The notes beneath the pieces are model-generated. The model worked only from the letters and a program-made list of their open reading frames with translations. It made no database searches and was not told where the DNA came from. Shown in pieces: positions 1 to 12,819 of a stretch of DNA of 64,000 nt. The stretch is from Peptoniphilaceae bacterium AM52-5BH (GTDB lineage Bacteria; Bacillota; Clostridia; Tissierellales; Peptoniphilaceae): contig JAQEDR010000010.1 in the NCBI GenBank assembly GCA_027669155.1, positions 1 to 64,000 on the forward strand. The letters are read 5' to 3'. A program made the position numbers and the translations under genes. Within the stretch, counting starts at the first letter, position 1. Each line of letters opens with the position of its first letter.

Positions 1-381
1 AGTTTTTAAATTATAATTATTGTATCTTCTTAATTGAGCCTTTACTCTAGCAACTAACTCTCCAGGTAAAAATGGTTTAGTTACATAATCATCCGCTCCA
101 AAAGTTAAACCCTTGATTTTACTTGATTCATCATCCTTTGCCGTAAGCATAATAATTGGGTAATTATAAGATTCTCTAATCTTGGCGCATATATAATATC
201 CATTTTCACCTGGTAACATAATGTCTAAAATAGCTAAATCAAATTCCTTTTCTTTAATATATTTGAGTGCCTGTTCTGAAGATGTAGCTCTCTTTATAAT
301 ATAATCCTCATTTTTTAGATATATCTCTATTAAATCTAATATTTTTTCATCATCTTCTACTACTAATATAGAGTAATCCAT
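1..381 (-). CDS. OmpR/VanR-type response regulator, receiver domain (partial)
   Basis: The frame starts at ATG 381 behind a strong GGAGGA ribosome site and runs off the left edge after about 126 residues. It begins MDYSILVVEDDEKILDLI, giving the acidic pocket (EDD), then the phospho-acceptor Asp in LAILDIMLPG, the switch Thr in IIMLTAK and the Lys in YVTKPF, followed by the receiver-effector linker. The segment GLTFGADDYVTKPFLPGELV is typical of VanR-like OmpR-family regulators. It would normally be followed by a winged-helix DNA-binding domain and a sensor kinase gene, both outside the window. It is separated by about 770 bp from the conjugation operon, so it belongs to the variable cargo of the element. 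The signal sensed is unknown; the VanR resemblance alone does not imply vancomycin resistance. Confidence 0.9.
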   Translation of the reverse strand, partial: MDYSILVVEDDEKILDLIEIYLKNEDYIIKRATSSEQALKYIKEKEFDLAILDIMLPGENGYYICAKIRESYNYPIIMLTAKDDESSKIKGLTFGADDYVTKPFLPGELVARVKAQLRRYNNYNLKT

Positions 382-390
382 AATTATCTT

Positions 391-1150
391 TCCTCCATTT
401 TAGATCTATTAATTCTGTTAAAATAATTCAATCAGAATAAGAATTTAATTTTCATATAAATGAATTCTAAAAATACAAACTATTCATGTTCATCTTTATC
501 TTATAGACATCCTTTATCATACTAAAAACAATTATAATATCCTTATATATTCCTGAATTTATCAAATTTGTTATCTTTTTGTTTAATATATCTTCTCTTC
601 TTACATATTATAGCTTCATAAAATTAACTACCTACTCCTCTTACAAACACCGTATATTGATTTACTATTGTATCACACATTTCAAATTTTTGCTTACTTT
701 CAACTCTTGTATATATTTTATTGCTAATAAAAAATAAAAGCAATTAAAAACTATTAATTTATATATCCCCCTATAAAAATTTATTCCTTATGTTTTCAAT
801 TGAATTTATCAAACTTTACATTTGGCTGGCTAACATTCATATACTTTTTAGTAAGGATGAACAGATCTCGCTTTGTATAAAGATTTATAATCTTTTTTTC
901 AAATTAATCTATACTTTCTTGATAAACGCAGATACATAATTTCATTAGTCTGTTTATCTATACTAAATTAAAGAAAAAATCTCTTTTATTCTATTTATGT
1001 GCAGCAAATAGAATAAAGCTAAGACTTAAAAAATATTATATTATCAATTACATTTCTTGTTAGCTCTGATTCATCACATTTGTTTTTCTATAATATACTA
1101 ATATTACAGAATAAATAAATTTATCCTGCAATATCAGCTTTTACTTCATT
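391..1150. other. 760-bp AT-rich gap without a recognisable gene
   Basis: No open frame with a ribosome site was found on either strand. The only clear structure is an inverted repeat at 985-1017 (listed separately). The gap separates the conjugation operon from the response-regulator cargo and must hold the promoter of the latter, which I could not pin down in the AT-rich sequence. Confidence 0.5.
985..1017 (-). terminator. Probable terminator after the conjugation/helicase operon
   Basis: A perfect 12-bp inverted repeat (TTTATTCTATTT / AAATAGAATAAA) encloses a 9-nt loop. On the minus strand it is followed after a few bases by a T-rich run (complement of about 970-980). It lies about 130 bp past the stop of the last ICE operon gene. 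The stem is AT-only apart from one pair, so it is weak as a terminator. Confidence 0.5.
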
Positions 1151-2236
1151 CTACCTTTCTACAGTATTATCTTTTCTTCCTTTATTTTCTATTTCTATAT
1201 TTTTCTTGTTTTTAAATTCCCTTAATTTTTCTATAGTTGAAGACTTATCCTTAGTCTGCTCCTTTGCTTTTAACAACTTGGCAGAATATATCTTTATACT
1301 CCTATATTCTTTTCCATCCTTTCCTTTGTTGATTTTTCCCTTACCAAATAAATGTACAAAGTCACCTTTCTTCATATTATCGACTTGACTAATTTTATCA
1401 TCATATGCATAACAATCAGTAAACTTTACATTTCCTTCTTTGTCATTTTCTGCTATAGAAAAGGAAGCAACTTTAAAGCTTCTTCCATCTTTTGCTTTTA
1501 AATCTTTGATCTCTATATCACTAGCTAAATTTCCATCTATGTTTAATATGTCCTTACTTTCTTTATCTACTTGTTCTTGATTAATTTCTAAATTTTCTTC
1601 TAATCCTTGCTCATCTATATGATCCATAAACTTTTCATCAATAAGTCCCATTACTGAATCACTCATATAATTATCATAGGCAACATTAAGAACCTCTTCA
1701 TTTAACACTCCTGTTTCAAGAGATACGATCCCTTTTACAAATTCTTTATAATTATATTCAGCTAGAAAGTCTATTGTATTTTTCATACTTTTAAAATCAA
1801 TATTTTGCATATTTGCTATAGTTTTTATATCGCTGGCATACCTTACTGATTCCCATTCATACTTTTCGCTTTTCTTATTTAACTTAATTCCTGTAGCTAA
1901 AATAAATTGATTACCATCAAATAGTGTAGCTTGATTATCTTTCACATCAAGTACCATTGTTTCCCCAAATTCTGTATTAATTATATTTCCTTTTCGTACA
2001 TCCATTAATATTCCTCCTATTAATTCTTCTTTTTCTTCATTAATTACAAATTGTTTTATTTCTTCAACTGTCGGATCATTAATTATAGTTTGAATAAAGT
2101 CTACTAATTTATCCTCTGAATCTCCTAAATTTTTGATTCCATACTCCACTAAGTTATTAATTATTCTTTGAGTTGCTCCATCAAAAGAAAACTCATTTTG
2201 TATAAATTCATTAAATCCTTCTTTATCAAATCTCAT
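1151..2236 (-). CDS. Protein with C-terminal SSB-like OB fold, last gene of ICE operon
   Basis: About 361 residues from ATG 2236, preceded by GAGGAAG; an upstream in-frame TTG at 2254 has no ribosome site. The N-terminal two thirds (about 1-240) is acidic, has no motif I can name, and carries a probable helical region. Residues about 245-335 resemble a single-stranded DNA-binding OB fold: a KDGRSFKVASFSIA strand pattern, a central aromatic-rich strand (FTDCYAYDD), then GDFVHLFGKGKINKGKDGKEYRS. The same pattern occurs in the 106-residue protein at 27208-27528, so the element has two OB-fold proteins. The stop of the giant helicase gene upstream is 32 bp away, so the two are probably co-transcribed. 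A role in protecting or loading transferred single strands is inference. Confidence 0.65.
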   Translation of the reverse strand: MRFDKEGFNEFIQNEFSFDGATQRIINNLVEYGIKNLGDSEDKLVDFIQTIINDPTVEEIKQFVINEEKEELIGGILMDVRKGNIINTEFGETMVLDVKDNQATLFDGNQFILATGIKLNKKSEKYEWESVRYASDIKTIANMQNIDFKSMKNTIDFLAEYNYKEFVKGIVSLETGVLNEEVLNVAYDNYMSDSVMGLIDEKFMDHIDEQGLEENLEINQEQVDKESKDILNIDGNLASDIEIKDLKAKDGRSFKVASFSIAENDKEGNVKFTDCYAYDDKISQVDNMKKGDFVHLFGKGKINKGKDGKEYRSIKIYSAKLLKAKEQTKDKSSTIEKLREFKNKKNIEIENKGRKDNTVER

Positions 2237-2268
2237 ATTCTCTTCCTCTAGCAATATTACTTATATAT

Positions 2269-5200
2269 TTATCTACCATAAGGCTCACAGTTATCTATTT
2301 CTTTTATATTATTGTCTTCTGCTAAGTCGTTCTTATATTCCTGTAACTTATCTATGATAGATTTTCTTTCTTCTTTAGCATGAAAATTATCTTCAACATC
2401 ATAAGTAGATTCAAAATAATCAGAATCTTTAAAGTCATTATCATATCTATCAGGAATTCCATCATTATCCAAGTCTAAATTTAATGGATCATAAAAATTA
2501 CCTTCATCATCTATTTCAAGTCCAAGAATTTCCTTTAACTTTTTTTCATCAACTGCTACAAGCTCACTAAAATCCCAAAAGCCAATAGCAGTCTTTATTT
2601 GTATTAACTCTTTCAAATTGCTTGCATCCAAAGGATCATAGGTGTACTGAAAGCTGTCAATTAAAGTGTTATCTACATAGGTATTCATTTTATAATTTTC
2701 CAAATCTAAACTAATTTGTATCTCATGTTTTTCATCTGGTGTAGTTGCATAAGCTATTCTTATGTCATTTAAATCAGGAAATAGGTTATCAAAATCTTCT
2801 ACTTTGTTATCTTCTTCATATTCTCTATTCAAGAAATTAATTAATTCTTCCTTTACTTCTTCAAGCAATGGATTATCTTGTTGTATATCTTCACTATCTC
2901 CCATATCCAAAAGATTATTTACTTCTGAAAGCCTTAGAGACTTATCTTTCAAAAGCTCAGCTTGTGGAAATGTCTTTTGTACTTCTAGTTTTGCTATTTG
3001 GAATTGTTCTTCTGTATCTTTTAGTTTAGATATATTATCTTCTAGTCTTTCCGGTAATTTATCTAGTATATTATCCATTCTTGTAATATTGCCTAATCCG
3101 TCTGTTCCAAACTCTCCCGTATAATCTTCTTTTCCTTTCAAAATAAAGTTATACTTATTAAAAAAAGAATCATACTTTATAGACAGATCAAAGTTTCTAT
3201 ACTTCCCTACTTTTATTCCTTCTCTATCCATTTCTCCATTAATTTTCAATCCCTTAATTTTATTCAACAAAAACTCCCCTGCAATTTTCTTATCCGTATA
3301 CTTTTTCTCATCAATGGTTAGGGAGGTAAATTTATTTTCCTCTTTTGTATTTTTACTTACTTCTTTATAAGGCTCAGTATTCTTAATATCTTCTCTTATG
3401 TTCTCTATTTTTTCCTTTAATCTATCTATTTCTTTTGGATAAAACTTTACTACCTTATCTTCCATCTTATAAAGATTAGATTTAAAGTTTGATTCTAACA
3501 TTTTAAGTTTAGAAACCTCTACATCAAGGTCCATCTTTTCTTTGATTAGAGGATTACTCGTTGCAAGTGCCTTAATCTCTGCATAATTTAAAGTTGCCTC
3601 ATCTACATCTTCTGCTACTCTTACTGGCGTTTTTGAAGTCATAATTTGAGAAATATACTTCTGTTTGTTTTCTAAAGTTTGGAAAAGATAAGCATCGAAA
3701 GTGTTTTCTGTTATATATCTAAAAATATAAACTTTTTTATTTTCATTTCCCTGTCTTACAATCCTACCTGCTCTTTGAGAAAGATCGGCAGGTCTCCATG
3801 GTATATCAAGATCATGGATAGCGATTAATTTATCTTGAGCATTAGTACCTGCTCCCATCTTTTGAGTAGAGCCAAGTAATATTCGTATTTCTCCTTTTCT
3901 CACTTTGTCAAATATTGCATCTTTTTCCCTATTATTTTTTGCATTATGGATAAATTCTATCTCTTTTTCAGGCACTCCTAAATTCATAAGTTTTTGTTTA
4001 ATGTCATCATAGATGTTAAACTCCTTACTTGGTGTAGACATATCACAAAAGATTAATTGTGCCGATTTTTTATCCTCATATTTTTCCCAAATACTAAATA
4101 CATTTTTGATGCAAGTATTTACCTTACTGTTTGGATCATCTGGAAGTAGAGTATTTATTAATCTTTGATCTAAAGCCATTTTCTTTCCATCATTTGTAAT
4201 TAGTAACATATTATCTACACTAGAATCAACTTGTTTATTACGAACTTTATCTGCTCTTTCTGAAAAAGTTTCAAGTATTTTCTTCTGTTCTTCTGTAGGC
4301 TTTGTCTTTATAGTTTCATAGCAAGCTTCAGGAGTCGGTAAATTTAATACATCTGCTGTCTTAATATCCATAAATCCTTTTATTGTATTCATAAGTTCCG
4401 GTAGATTATAGAACTTAGCAAACCTCGTTTTACTTCGATAACCATTTCCTTCTGGATTAAGTTCAATAGCTGTTATAGTTTCTCCAAAAGTAGAAGCCCA
4501 AGAATCAAAATGTTGTAACTTCATCTTTTTTAATTCATCACATTGTAAATATCTCTGCATAGTATAAAGTTCAGCCATGCTATTACTTACAGGTGTTCCA
4601 GTAGCAAATACTAGACCTTTGTTATTAGTTATTTCATCCATATAGCGACATTTCATAAGCATATCGCTTGACTTTTGTGAATCTGTAGAAGTAATACCTG
4701 CTACATTTCTCATTTTAGAATAAAGATATAGGTTCTTATAAGCGTGGGCTTCATCTACAAATAACTTATCAATTCCCAATTCTTCGAAAGTTACTACATC
4801 GTCTTTTTTATAGTCAGCACTTAGTTTTTCTAACTTTGTCTCTAACTTTTTCTTTGTCTTTTCTAATTGCTTTACAGTAAATCTTTGATCTCTTTCCCTT
4901 TTATACTCATCTATATAGTCAATAATTTCATCAATTTGACTTTGTAATTCATATTCTTGTCTTTCTTTTGATATAGAAATTTTTTCAAACTGAGAATGCC
5001 CTATAATAACTGCATCATAATCTCCTGTAGCAATACGACTGCAAAATCTTTTTCTCCTATCTGGTGTAAAATCTTTTTCTGTTGCACATAATACATTAGC
5101 TCCTGGATAAAGTTCATTAAATTCTCTTCCAAACTGCTCTACTATATGGTTAGGTACAACAAACATCGACTTATTGCTCATACCAAGTCTTTTTGACTCC

Positions 5201-8200
5201 ATGGCTATACCTATCATTTCAAAGGTCTTTCCTGCTCCTACTTCGTGGGCAAGTAAAGTATTTCCACCAAATAAACCTCTTGCTATGGCATCTTTTTGAT
5301 GAACTCTAAGTTCAATTTCAGGATTCATTCCTTCAAAAGTAAGATTAGAGCCATCATACTCCCTTAATCTTATGGAATTAAATCTTTCGTTATAGTCTTT
5401 TACCAACCTATTTCTTCTTTCTACATCATCAAATATCCAGTTCTTAAATTCTTCTTTTATTATTTCTTGCTTACTTCTTGCAAGCATTGTTTCTTTTTGA
5501 TTTAAAACAGATTTTTTCTTTCCGTCACCATCTTCTATTTGATCAAATACTTTTGTATCCCTCAGGTTTAAAATATCTTCTATTAATTTATAGGCGTTTA
5601 CTCTATTTGTGCCATAGGTATAGATGGCAAGATCATTGTCCCTATCACTGCTTTTACCTTCAACTCTAAATTCTCCCGTAAAGTCAGAATATTTAATATC
5701 AATATCCCATCTTGCAGATCCTGATGTTTTTAATAAGTCAAACATAAATTTTTTGTAATCTTCTTCTGGTATCCATGTTGCACCCATTCGAACTGTAATT
5801 TCACTTGCATCAAGTTCTTTAGGCACAACTTCCATTAGCTTTGTTTTTTGAAAGTGTAACTCTTTTAATTCCTTTTCTAATAACTCTCTATCTGCTAAAT
5901 TTTCTTTCTTTTCTAGCTCTTTTTCAATATTTTTAATATAGGAATCTATCACTTCCATTTTTTCTCTTATATTTCCTGATAAATATTCATCAGCACTTAC
6001 ATAAAATCTTGAAAAATCTCCTACATCTTTAGCAGACTTAAATGGATTTATATCATTAGGTTCAAACGAATCTAGGTTTAAAAATATTTCTCCCTTTAAC
6101 TCTTCTATTAATTTATCTCTCGACTTGCCTGTTAATTCTTCCATATAATCAAAATTAACTTTTCCTTTTTGACTAATAGATAGTACAAGAGCATCTATCG
6201 CCTTATCCGTATGATCTATAACTACAGCTTTTTTTATGGTTCTTTTCGTGAATATATCAGATTTCCCTATAAAGTTTCCTTCTTTATCTAATTTTTCCAA
6301 GGTTGAAATCAAGGAAAAGTTGGAATCTTCTCTAAATAACTTTTTACTAGCTTTTGAATTTAATCTCCCATATTTTTTTGAAAATTCATCATATAGGCTA
6401 TTTAGTTTTTCTTGTTCTTCTTTTATCTCTTCATCTAAGTAATCTTCCTTTTGAAAAGTGATTACATTTCTTAGACTTGCATTTAATTTTAAATACTCTT
6501 CTATCTTGCCCTTATCCTTTTCATTTAAGGATACTTTTTGCATAATAGAATTTTCTCTAAAATATATTTCATCATCTACTAGAGCAAATGAATAATTTTT
6601 AACCCTATCATCGGCAGGTACTAGTCTCTCTCCCAAGTCTTCATCCATTTGAACTTCTTCATATTTTCCTTTAATATTCTTTATGGCTAATTTTAATCCT
6701 TCTTCTAAGGAAATATCTTCTCTTTCTATACAGGAAAGACTTGTTCCAAATCTTGATGATATTTCTTCCATAGTCCCTATTACCATATCTGGATTATCAA
6801 CAAAGTATTTATTGTAACTTAATCCTTTTTCATCTTTATCTAACTTAACCCAATCTTCATCTATTTTTAAAAGTCTATCTCTTTTTTTTAAGAAAATTAT
6901 ATCCGAGGTTACTTCTGTACCGGCTTGTCTTTTAAAAGTAGTATTTGGTAATCTTATAGCTCCTAAAAATTCTGCTCTTTCAGATATATATCTTCTAACG
7001 TCTTCACTTTTTTTATCCATTGTTCCCGATGATGTAATAAATGCGATAATCCCTCCATCACGAACTTTATCTAATGACTTAGCAAAAAAATAATCGTGAA
7101 TAAGAAAGTTATTTCTTTCATACTCACGATCTGCTACTTTAAATTCTCCAAAAGGAATATTTCCTATGGCCACATCAAATAAATTATTAGAAAAATTGGT
7201 TTCTTCAAATCCTTTTATTTGTATATTGGCACTAGGGTAAAGTTCTTTGGCAATTTGTCCACTAATGCTATCTAACTCTACTCCATAAAAGTTTGACTCA
7301 TTCATTTCTTCAGGTAGGCTTCCTATAAATCTTCCTGTCCCAGCACTTGGTTCTAAGATGTTACCTTTTTTAAATCCAAAATTAGAAAGAGTTTCATATA
7401 TAGAGTCTATAACTAATTTAGGAGTATAAAAAGCTGTTAAGGTAGATTCTCTTGCTCTATTATATTCTTCACCAGTTAAATTTTCTTTTAAAAAATTTCT
7501 CGCATCAAGCCACTGACCTTCCTTTTCTTCGTCAAATACATCAGCAAGTCCTCCCCAGCCTACATACTTTGCTAAAATTTCCTGTTCTTCCTTTTTTGCA
7601 AATCTATTTTCTCTTTCTAGATTCTTTAAAAGTTTAATAGCTTCTATATTATTCTTTAGCCTTTGAGAAGGCGGTAAGTTTTCTTCTTCATTTAAGATTT
7701 TATAGTTTTCTAGGGAAACTTCCTCTATTTCTTTTTCTTGAATAGATTGTTGTTCTTCCAACTTATATTTGATTTTAAGTTTCTTATCGGCTTTTTCTTC
7801 TTTAAGATCTCTCGCAAAGTCTCCAAAGCTAATTTGCTTTACTGACTCTATATTTTCTACTTCTTTATTTCCTATAACTTCTAAATCAAGGTCATTATAG
7901 TCATTAAAAAGAATTATTTCACTCCCTGTAATAAACCCATTCATTAGTCCTGTATTATCTTCTAGTTCTATAGTTTTAGGATTTGTCTTATCATTAATAT
8001 TAGATATGGTATATTCTCTACCTTGGTATCTAACATTAATGCCTTCTGTAAAAGACTTTTCTTCTTGTTTTTCTTTTTCTATTTGCTGATTTAAATATCC
8101 CTCTAGAAGTACTTCCCTGTGTCTATCATCCAATAAATAAGGGACACTATTTAATAAGTCTTTATAGCTTTTATATTTTATAGCTGAATTAGTATTCAAA

Positions 8201-11200
8201 ATATATCCATTGTATCGCAGATTTTGTTTAAGGAATTTTTTCTTTGTATCTAAAACTAACTCAACCTCAAAGCCTTCTTTTCCCTTTATAGTGTCTTTAA
8301 TACTATCCGGAATTTTTAATAGTCCATCTTCTACTTTCTTTGATAAAAGTAAATATTCTTCATTTTGAGGATCAAAGTAGTACTCTTTTTTTTCTTTAGT
8401 ATCCTTTTCTATTAGCTTAGATATGACTTCCTTTTTATTTCTTATTTCTTCAATTTGTGTTTTTTCTTCTTGAAATAGATCCACATTAAAAATAATTTCA
8501 TTTTCTCTATTTATATAAGCAAGATTCTGATAGGCCCCATTAATTTCAAGATTTTTATTTAGTACATATATATCATCATAGTAATCTGGAAATTGCTGAC
8601 CAAAACTTTTTATATCTATGTCATAACCTTCTTTAAATTTTGTTACTTCATCATCAGATATTTCAAATAAGCCTTCCCTTTCCAATGTAAAGACATCATT
8701 TAAATTTCTAAGATTTACATCTTTCATTTTGATAGCCATTTCATCAAATAAGCTATCTACTTTTCTGCTTTCTTCAAAGGATTTACCCTTATATAAGGTA
8801 TATACCTTCCCTTGAGGATTGTCCTTTCTTGGATAAACTCTACTTCCTGTTTCTTCTAATTCTATATCCTTTGTTTTCTCTCTATCTACTAGAGCATAAT
8901 AATAACCTACTTTTACTGCTATTTTATCTTCTAAAATCTCTTTTGCTAATTCTTCTTCTGTGCTATCTCTTAGTATTTCTACTACTTTTAAATTTCTTTC
9001 TTTAAAAGAATGTGAGAATAGTTTTAAGTTCTTATCAAAATAGGCATCATAGGAGTAATAAATGATTGGATTGTCATTCTCATCATATGCATTAGAAAGA
9101 TTTTTTATTTTTAAATACTTATTATCTTCTGTTTTAACTATGTCCCCTACTTTTATAGAGTCCATATTCTTATCAGCTTCTACATAATTCTTAAATAAAT
9201 TATCTAAATATTCTCTATATCTATTTTGGATTCTAATACTTAATTTTCTAACGCTTTCTATAGACTTCATATCATCTGGAAGATTGTCCTGTTTATGGGA
9301 AACTTCTCTCATTATTTTTGCATATTCTCTTTGAAATACAGAATTAAAACTTGCTAGGGTATCATTCCCTAAATTTTCTCTTGCTTTTATAATTTCTTTT
9401 TCTAAATTTTTATCCTTAACTAATACATCGAAAAGTCTATCTTCAATTTGATTTATAGAAAGTATTTTTTCATCTATCTTACTTTCTTCACTAGCTTGAT
9501 TAAGTTCTTTTTGATTTCTTCCTATTTGTTCATACAGAAAATCGAAGCCCCTTTGATTAGCCTCATTTCCATCACCTATGTCTATCCTGTAATAATCAAC
9601 CTTTTTCCCATCTACTATATGATCAAAATAGAATTTGGAATATCCTACCCATTCATCAGTAATCTGTGGATATTTATCTTCTTCAAATGCCTTATTTTGA
9701 AGTCTTATCTTTTTATCTATTTCCTTTATTTCATCTAATAGTTCCTTAGTTAATCTTTGACCTTCATAATTTTTTTCTATCAGACTTGAACTTTCATTAA
9801 ATTCAACTATCCAATAATCTTCTTCATTATCTATAAGATTATCTTGATTAAAGTCTATTTTATCTTTACTAATGTAAAATTCCCTAAACTCTTCAAAACC
9901 ATTTACTATATCATCGTCTATAATTTCCCTATCGGAATTTACTATGATATTTGGAATGTCATCATATTGACTTTGACTTTCTAAAAGATAATATTCTTTT
10001 CCTTCTATCTCTTCCTTATCTTTAATATAAAATGTGTCCTCTATTCCCTCAAGAACAATTCCATCTTCTAAATGGTCTAAGGATGAATCTAATTGTTTTT
10101 CATAGGCTAATGAGTATAAGTCCTCTTTTAAAGAGTTTGGCATAAAGTCATCATAAATTACAAGTCTTCCATTTTCTCCAATACTTGCTACAGATTGCCC
10201 TTGATAGTAGTAGGTAGAAATACTATTTATCTTTTCTGTATAAACCTCACCATCTGTAGGAGGTAGATCATCTTGATAATTTATAGACTCTTGACTTTCT
10301 TCTTTTATATCTTTTACATAATTTATATCATGGTCAACTTTTTTCTCCCTATCCTCTTCAATACTTTCTTCTATATACTTATTTTCTTTAATAAGGTCAT
10401 TAATTCTTTTTGCAACATCAGACCAAGATAACTTAATTTCTTCAGCATTTCCCTTACTATATTTTATTCCCTTTGCATCGTGCCATTCTCCACTTCCCAT
10501 TGCTCCTGATAGGGCATGAGAAGAACCACCTATTCCATATTCATTTTTTAGAAAATCTGCCTTTTCTTTTAAAGTATGTTCTTTCCTAAAAAAGTCATAT
10601 ATTCGTTTTTTCCCATCGGAAAATCCACTACCTTTTCGTAAATTCTCATCTATTTCATCTTTTGTAATAAAACTATAGATAGATTCAATATCCGTCAAAC
10701 TTGACTGGTATACTTTTCTTTTTATTTCTAAGTCCCTAAGGTCCTGATAAATTCTATCTACTTTATGGTGATTAAATCGTAAAATATTAGGATTACTCTT
10801 GTATTCTTCCAAAAATATTTCATATTCTTTTCTTAATTTACTTCTAAAATTCTTCTCTTTTAGTTTTCTACATAAATTTTCTGTTTTTTCTTGGAAGTTT
10901 TTTTCTTTTATTTCACTTAGACTTGTAAGATAACTATCTTTTATTTCATCGGAAAAATCTTCTTTTAAATACCATAGTTTTTCTGCTATTTTTTCTATTT
11001 CATAAGACGAACTTTCTATTAATTCTACATTAGTAGCAAATTCTCCTCTATCTAATAAATCATTAATATTACTAGCTAAATCCTCCCAAGAAACTATTTG
11101 ACCATCCCTATCTCTTGCTCCATCTCCCTCTTTAAAAATTGCACCTTTTTCTCCAAACCAAGCTGAAATTCTTCTTCCATCTATTTCAAAACCATTAGCT

Positions 11201-12744
11201 CCTATATATGTCTCTTTTAAGAAGTTTGCTTGTTCTTTCAAGGACTTTCCCTTAGAAAACTCTGCTATTACTGGCAATCTACCATCTTGATTATTTCCTC
11301 CATAGATTAAAAATGTATCTATTTCTCTTTGGTTTATTGGACTTGTAATAAATGTCTGCTCTTTCTGATTATTGGCAGAAAAAAAGGAAGTAAGCTCTAC
11401 TTCCCCTATATCTTTAATTTCATGTTCATTTTTTAAACTAGGATAATCTCCTTTTCTCCCATCTCTTGTAGGAGCATATCCATATTCTTCTTCAGTCCTA
11501 TATATTTCAGATAGTCCTTTTCCTTCAATTCTTCTGTCAGTCCCCAAGCTTCCATCATCTTGACTTCTTCTCGACTGATAAACTCCTCTATCTCTTCTTC
11601 CTTGGATAGTAGATGACTCATTAATGTCCCCTGTAGATACATTATCTGATAGTCCTCTTTTTTGCTTTCCTTGAGAAAGTTCAACCTCATCCTTCCCCAA
11701 TAATTGAGCTTTCCTATATCCACTTCTTTCGGCATTTCCATATTTGGTACTAAAACTTCCACTTCTTGATTCATCAGTTCCATCTTGTAAGTCCCTCCAT
11801 GTATCTCGAATGGGTTCTCCTTGATTACCGGTGTGTAAATTCCTTCCTCTACTAGATATTCCTTGTCTGCTAATACTACTTTCTCTTTCATCTTCTAAGC
11901 CTCCTTCTTCTAATTTATTGTAATCTTCTTCTATATCTTTATTTATATTATCCGTTAATTCATTATAACGCTCCCTTGAATCTTTTGTCTGCTCCCAATT
12001 TTTTCTTTCTTGAACTTTCTCTGAAATTTCTAATTTATTTATTTCTCTTCCTAAATCAATTAAAATATTTTTACTTATATTAGATGTAAAGTTTAAAGCT
12101 TTATCTATGTCCACACTTGATATTTTAGATAATATAGACAAATCTTCTTCCTTTAGTTCATAGGAAACTCCCATTCTCTCACTTACGGAAACTTTTACAG
12201 ATTCTTTCAGTAAATTAAAAAGATCTATCTTTTGAATAGCCTTCAGGCTTTCATCGGATAGACCTTCTAATGTTTCGTCAAATTTTCTTCGAACATAACT
12301 TCCTGCTAAGGCATCTATTTTATCTCCTTGACTCAATAAAAGCTGGCTGTCTTTTTCTTTAAACTTATCTATTAGTTCATCTAATAAATTTAAATGTTTT
12401 TTGCCATCATATTCCCATAATTTCACCTCAGAAATGTTGTGATCAATGCTTACCGTTTGTCTTATATCAAAGATATATTTTATCTTTCCATTTTCTATAT
12501 CTAAAAGCGGTATTCCTTTTTCTCCTCTTTTGACACTCCTGCCTATGCTTTTCCAGTAATCAAATTCCGCACAAGCTGTAGCCTTGGTATCCATATTGTA
12601 AATAGATATTTGGTGTATATATGGATACTTATAGTTGTTACCTACTACCTTTAAATACTCTTCATATTTCTTTATATCTTTCTTAAATTCTTCTTTTGCA
12701 AGATATATTGATCTACTTAAATCTACTGTATCATATCTTGGCAT
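2269..12744 (-). CDS. Giant ArdC-like / N6-methylase-like / SNF2 helicase fusion (3491 aa)
   Basis: It starts [20 protein letters not shown] behind GGAGGGATAG. Residues about 1-120 resemble the ArdC-type N-terminal domain. Two related modules of about 100 residues follow at about 460-590 and 735-830 (shared LKE(Q/K)A(N/D)FLK, then W.D(L/V)A..INDL). A Rossmann methylase region lies at about 1770-1900, with SAM motif EPSAGTGRF near 1795 and a modified catalytic motif NIPF near 1861 in place of NPPY. The SNF2/DEAD-like helicase has Walker A HEVGAGKT near 2500, DEAH near 2665 and [10 protein letters not shown] near 2995. Near 3427 is a [13 protein letters not shown] acidic motif. Proteins of this kind are a hallmark of Tn1549-type ICEs; their substrate is unproven. 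Roles in DNA processing or anti-restriction during transfer are inference. Confidence 0.9.
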   Translation of the reverse strand: MPRYDTVDLSRSIYLAKEEFKKDIKKYEEYLKVVGNNYKYPYIHQISIYNMDTKATACAEFDYWKSIGRSVKRGEKGIPLLDIENGKIKYIFDIRQTVSIDHNISEVKLWEYDGKKHLNLLDELIDKFKEKDSQLLLSQGDKIDALAGSYVRRKFDETLEGLSDESLKAIQKIDLFNLLKESVKVSVSERMGVSYELKEEDLSILSKISSVDIDKALNFTSNISKNILIDLGREINKLEISEKVQERKNWEQTKDSRERYNELTDNINKDIEEDYNKLEEGGLEDERESSISRQGISSRGRNLHTGNQGEPIRDTWRDLQDGTDESRSGSFSTKYGNAERSGYRKAQLLGKDEVELSQGKQKRGLSDNVSTGDINESSTIQGRRDRGVYQSRRSQDDGSLGTDRRIEGKGLSEIYRTEEEYGYAPTRDGRKGDYPSLKNEHEIKDIGEVELTSFFSANNQKEQTFITSPINQREIDTFLIYGGNNQDGRLPVIAEFSKGKSLKEQANFLKETYIGANGFEIDGRRISAWFGEKGAIFKEGDGARDRDGQIVSWEDLASNINDLLDRGEFATNVELIESSSYEIEKIAEKLWYLKEDFSDEIKDSYLTSLSEIKEKNFQEKTENLCRKLKEKNFRSKLRKEYEIFLEEYKSNPNILRFNHHKVDRIYQDLRDLEIKRKVYQSSLTDIESIYSFITKDEIDENLRKGSGFSDGKKRIYDFFRKEHTLKEKADFLKNEYGIGGSSHALSGAMGSGEWHDAKGIKYSKGNAEEIKLSWSDVAKRINDLIKENKYIEESIEEDREKKVDHDINYVKDIKEESQESINYQDDLPPTDGEVYTEKINSISTYYYQGQSVASIGENGRLVIYDDFMPNSLKEDLYSLAYEKQLDSSLDHLEDGIVLEGIEDTFYIKDKEEIEGKEYYLLESQSQYDDIPNIIVNSDREIIDDDIVNGFEEFREFYISKDKIDFNQDNLIDNEEDYWIVEFNESSSLIEKNYEGQRLTKELLDEIKEIDKKIRLQNKAFEEDKYPQITDEWVGYSKFYFDHIVDGKKVDYYRIDIGDGNEANQRGFDFLYEQIGRNQKELNQASEESKIDEKILSINQIEDRLFDVLVKDKNLEKEIIKARENLGNDTLASFNSVFQREYAKIMREVSHKQDNLPDDMKSIESVRKLSIRIQNRYREYLDNLFKNYVEADKNMDSIKVGDIVKTEDNKYLKIKNLSNAYDENDNPIIYYSYDAYFDKNLKLFSHSFKERNLKVVEILRDSTEEELAKEILEDKIAVKVGYYYALVDREKTKDIELEETGSRVYPRKDNPQGKVYTLYKGKSFEESRKVDSLFDEMAIKMKDVNLRNLNDVFTLEREGLFEISDDEVTKFKEGYDIDIKSFGQQFPDYYDDIYVLNKNLEINGAYQNLAYINRENEIIFNVDLFQEEKTQIEEIRNKKEVISKLIEKDTKEKKEYYFDPQNEEYLLLSKKVEDGLLKIPDSIKDTIKGKEGFEVELVLDTKKKFLKQNLRYNGYILNTNSAIKYKSYKDLLNSVPYLLDDRHREVLLEGYLNQQIEKEKQEEKSFTEGINVRYQGREYTISNINDKTNPKTIELEDNTGLMNGFITGSEIILFNDYNDLDLEVIGNKEVENIESVKQISFGDFARDLKEEKADKKLKIKYKLEEQQSIQEKEIEEVSLENYKILNEEENLPPSQRLKNNIEAIKLLKNLERENRFAKKEEQEILAKYVGWGGLADVFDEEKEGQWLDARNFLKENLTGEEYNRARESTLTAFYTPKLVIDSIYETLSNFGFKKGNILEPSAGTGRFIGSLPEEMNESNFYGVELDSISGQIAKELYPSANIQIKGFEETNFSNNLFDVAIGNIPFGEFKVADREYERNNFLIHDYFFAKSLDKVRDGGIIAFITSSGTMDKKSEDVRRYISERAEFLGAIRLPNTTFKRQAGTEVTSDIIFLKKRDRLLKIDEDWVKLDKDEKGLSYNKYFVDNPDMVIGTMEEISSRFGTSLSCIEREDISLEEGLKLAIKNIKGKYEEVQMDEDLGERLVPADDRVKNYSFALVDDEIYFRENSIMQKVSLNEKDKGKIEEYLKLNASLRNVITFQKEDYLDEEIKEEQEKLNSLYDEFSKKYGRLNSKASKKLFREDSNFSLISTLEKLDKEGNFIGKSDIFTKRTIKKAVVIDHTDKAIDALVLSISQKGKVNFDYMEELTGKSRDKLIEELKGEIFLNLDSFEPNDINPFKSAKDVGDFSRFYVSADEYLSGNIREKMEVIDSYIKNIEKELEKKENLADRELLEKELKELHFQKTKLMEVVPKELDASEITVRMGATWIPEEDYKKFMFDLLKTSGSARWDIDIKYSDFTGEFRVEGKSSDRDNDLAIYTYGTNRVNAYKLIEDILNLRDTKVFDQIEDGDGKKKSVLNQKETMLARSKQEIIKEEFKNWIFDDVERRNRLVKDYNERFNSIRLREYDGSNLTFEGMNPEIELRVHQKDAIARGLFGGNTLLAHEVGAGKTFEMIGIAMESKRLGMSNKSMFVVPNHIVEQFGREFNELYPGANVLCATEKDFTPDRRKRFCSRIATGDYDAVIIGHSQFEKISISKERQEYELQSQIDEIIDYIDEYKRERDQRFTVKQLEKTKKKLETKLEKLSADYKKDDVVTFEELGIDKLFVDEAHAYKNLYLYSKMRNVAGITSTDSQKSSDMLMKCRYMDEITNNKGLVFATGTPVSNSMAELYTMQRYLQCDELKKMKLQHFDSWASTFGETITAIELNPEGNGYRSKTRFAKFYNLPELMNTIKGFMDIKTADVLNLPTPEACYETIKTKPTEEQKKILETFSERADKVRNKQVDSSVDNMLLITNDGKKMALDQRLINTLLPDDPNSKVNTCIKNVFSIWEKYEDKKSAQLIFCDMSTPSKEFNIYDDIKQKLMNLGVPEKEIEFIHNAKNNREKDAIFDKVRKGEIRILLGSTQKMGAGTNAQDKLIAIHDLDIPWRPADLSQRAGRIVRQGNENKKVYIFRYITENTFDAYLFQTLENKQKYISQIMTSKTPVRVAEDVDEATLNYAEIKALATSNPLIKEKMDLDVEVSKLKMLESNFKSNLYKMEDKVVKFYPKEIDRLKEKIENIREDIKNTEPYKEVSKNTKEENKFTSLTIDEKKYTDKKIAGEFLLNKIKGLKINGEMDREGIKVGKYRNFDLSIKYDSFFNKYNFILKGKEDYTGEFGTDGLGNITRMDNILDKLPERLEDNISKLKDTEEQFQIAKLEVQKTFPQAELLKDKSLRLSEVNNLLDMGDSEDIQQDNPLLEEVKEELINFLNREYEEDNKVEDFDNLFPDLNDIRIAYATTPDEKHEIQISLDLENYKMNTYVDNTLIDSFQYTYDPLDASNLKELIQIKTAIGFWDFSELVAVDEKKLKEILGLEIDDEGNFYDPLNLDLDNDGIPDRYDNDFKDSDYFESTYDVEDNFHAKEERKSIIDKLQEYKNDLAEDNNIKEIDNCEPYGR

Positions 12745-12819
12745 TCTATCCCTCCTTGTTTTAGTAATAAAAAAAGAAGATATATTTTCTATACCTCCTT
12801 AACCATTAAGCTTTATTGT
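12681..12819 (-). repeat. Direct repeat copy A (end of abiEii to start of helicase gene)
   Basis: This segment contains the last codons of abiEii, the intergenic leader with its ribosome site and the first ~20 codons of the giant helicase gene. It is about 90 percent identical by eye to 14495-14634. Copy A is the functional one because the helicase frame continues from it. Confidence 0.85.

Noticed and set aside
1..381. Vancomycin resistance operon
   Set aside because: Only a VanR-like receiver is visible; the same family controls many other functions.
11433..11891. 152-codon open frame within the giant helicase gene
   Set aside because: It lies in another frame of a strongly coding region and has no ribosome site or recognisable domain.
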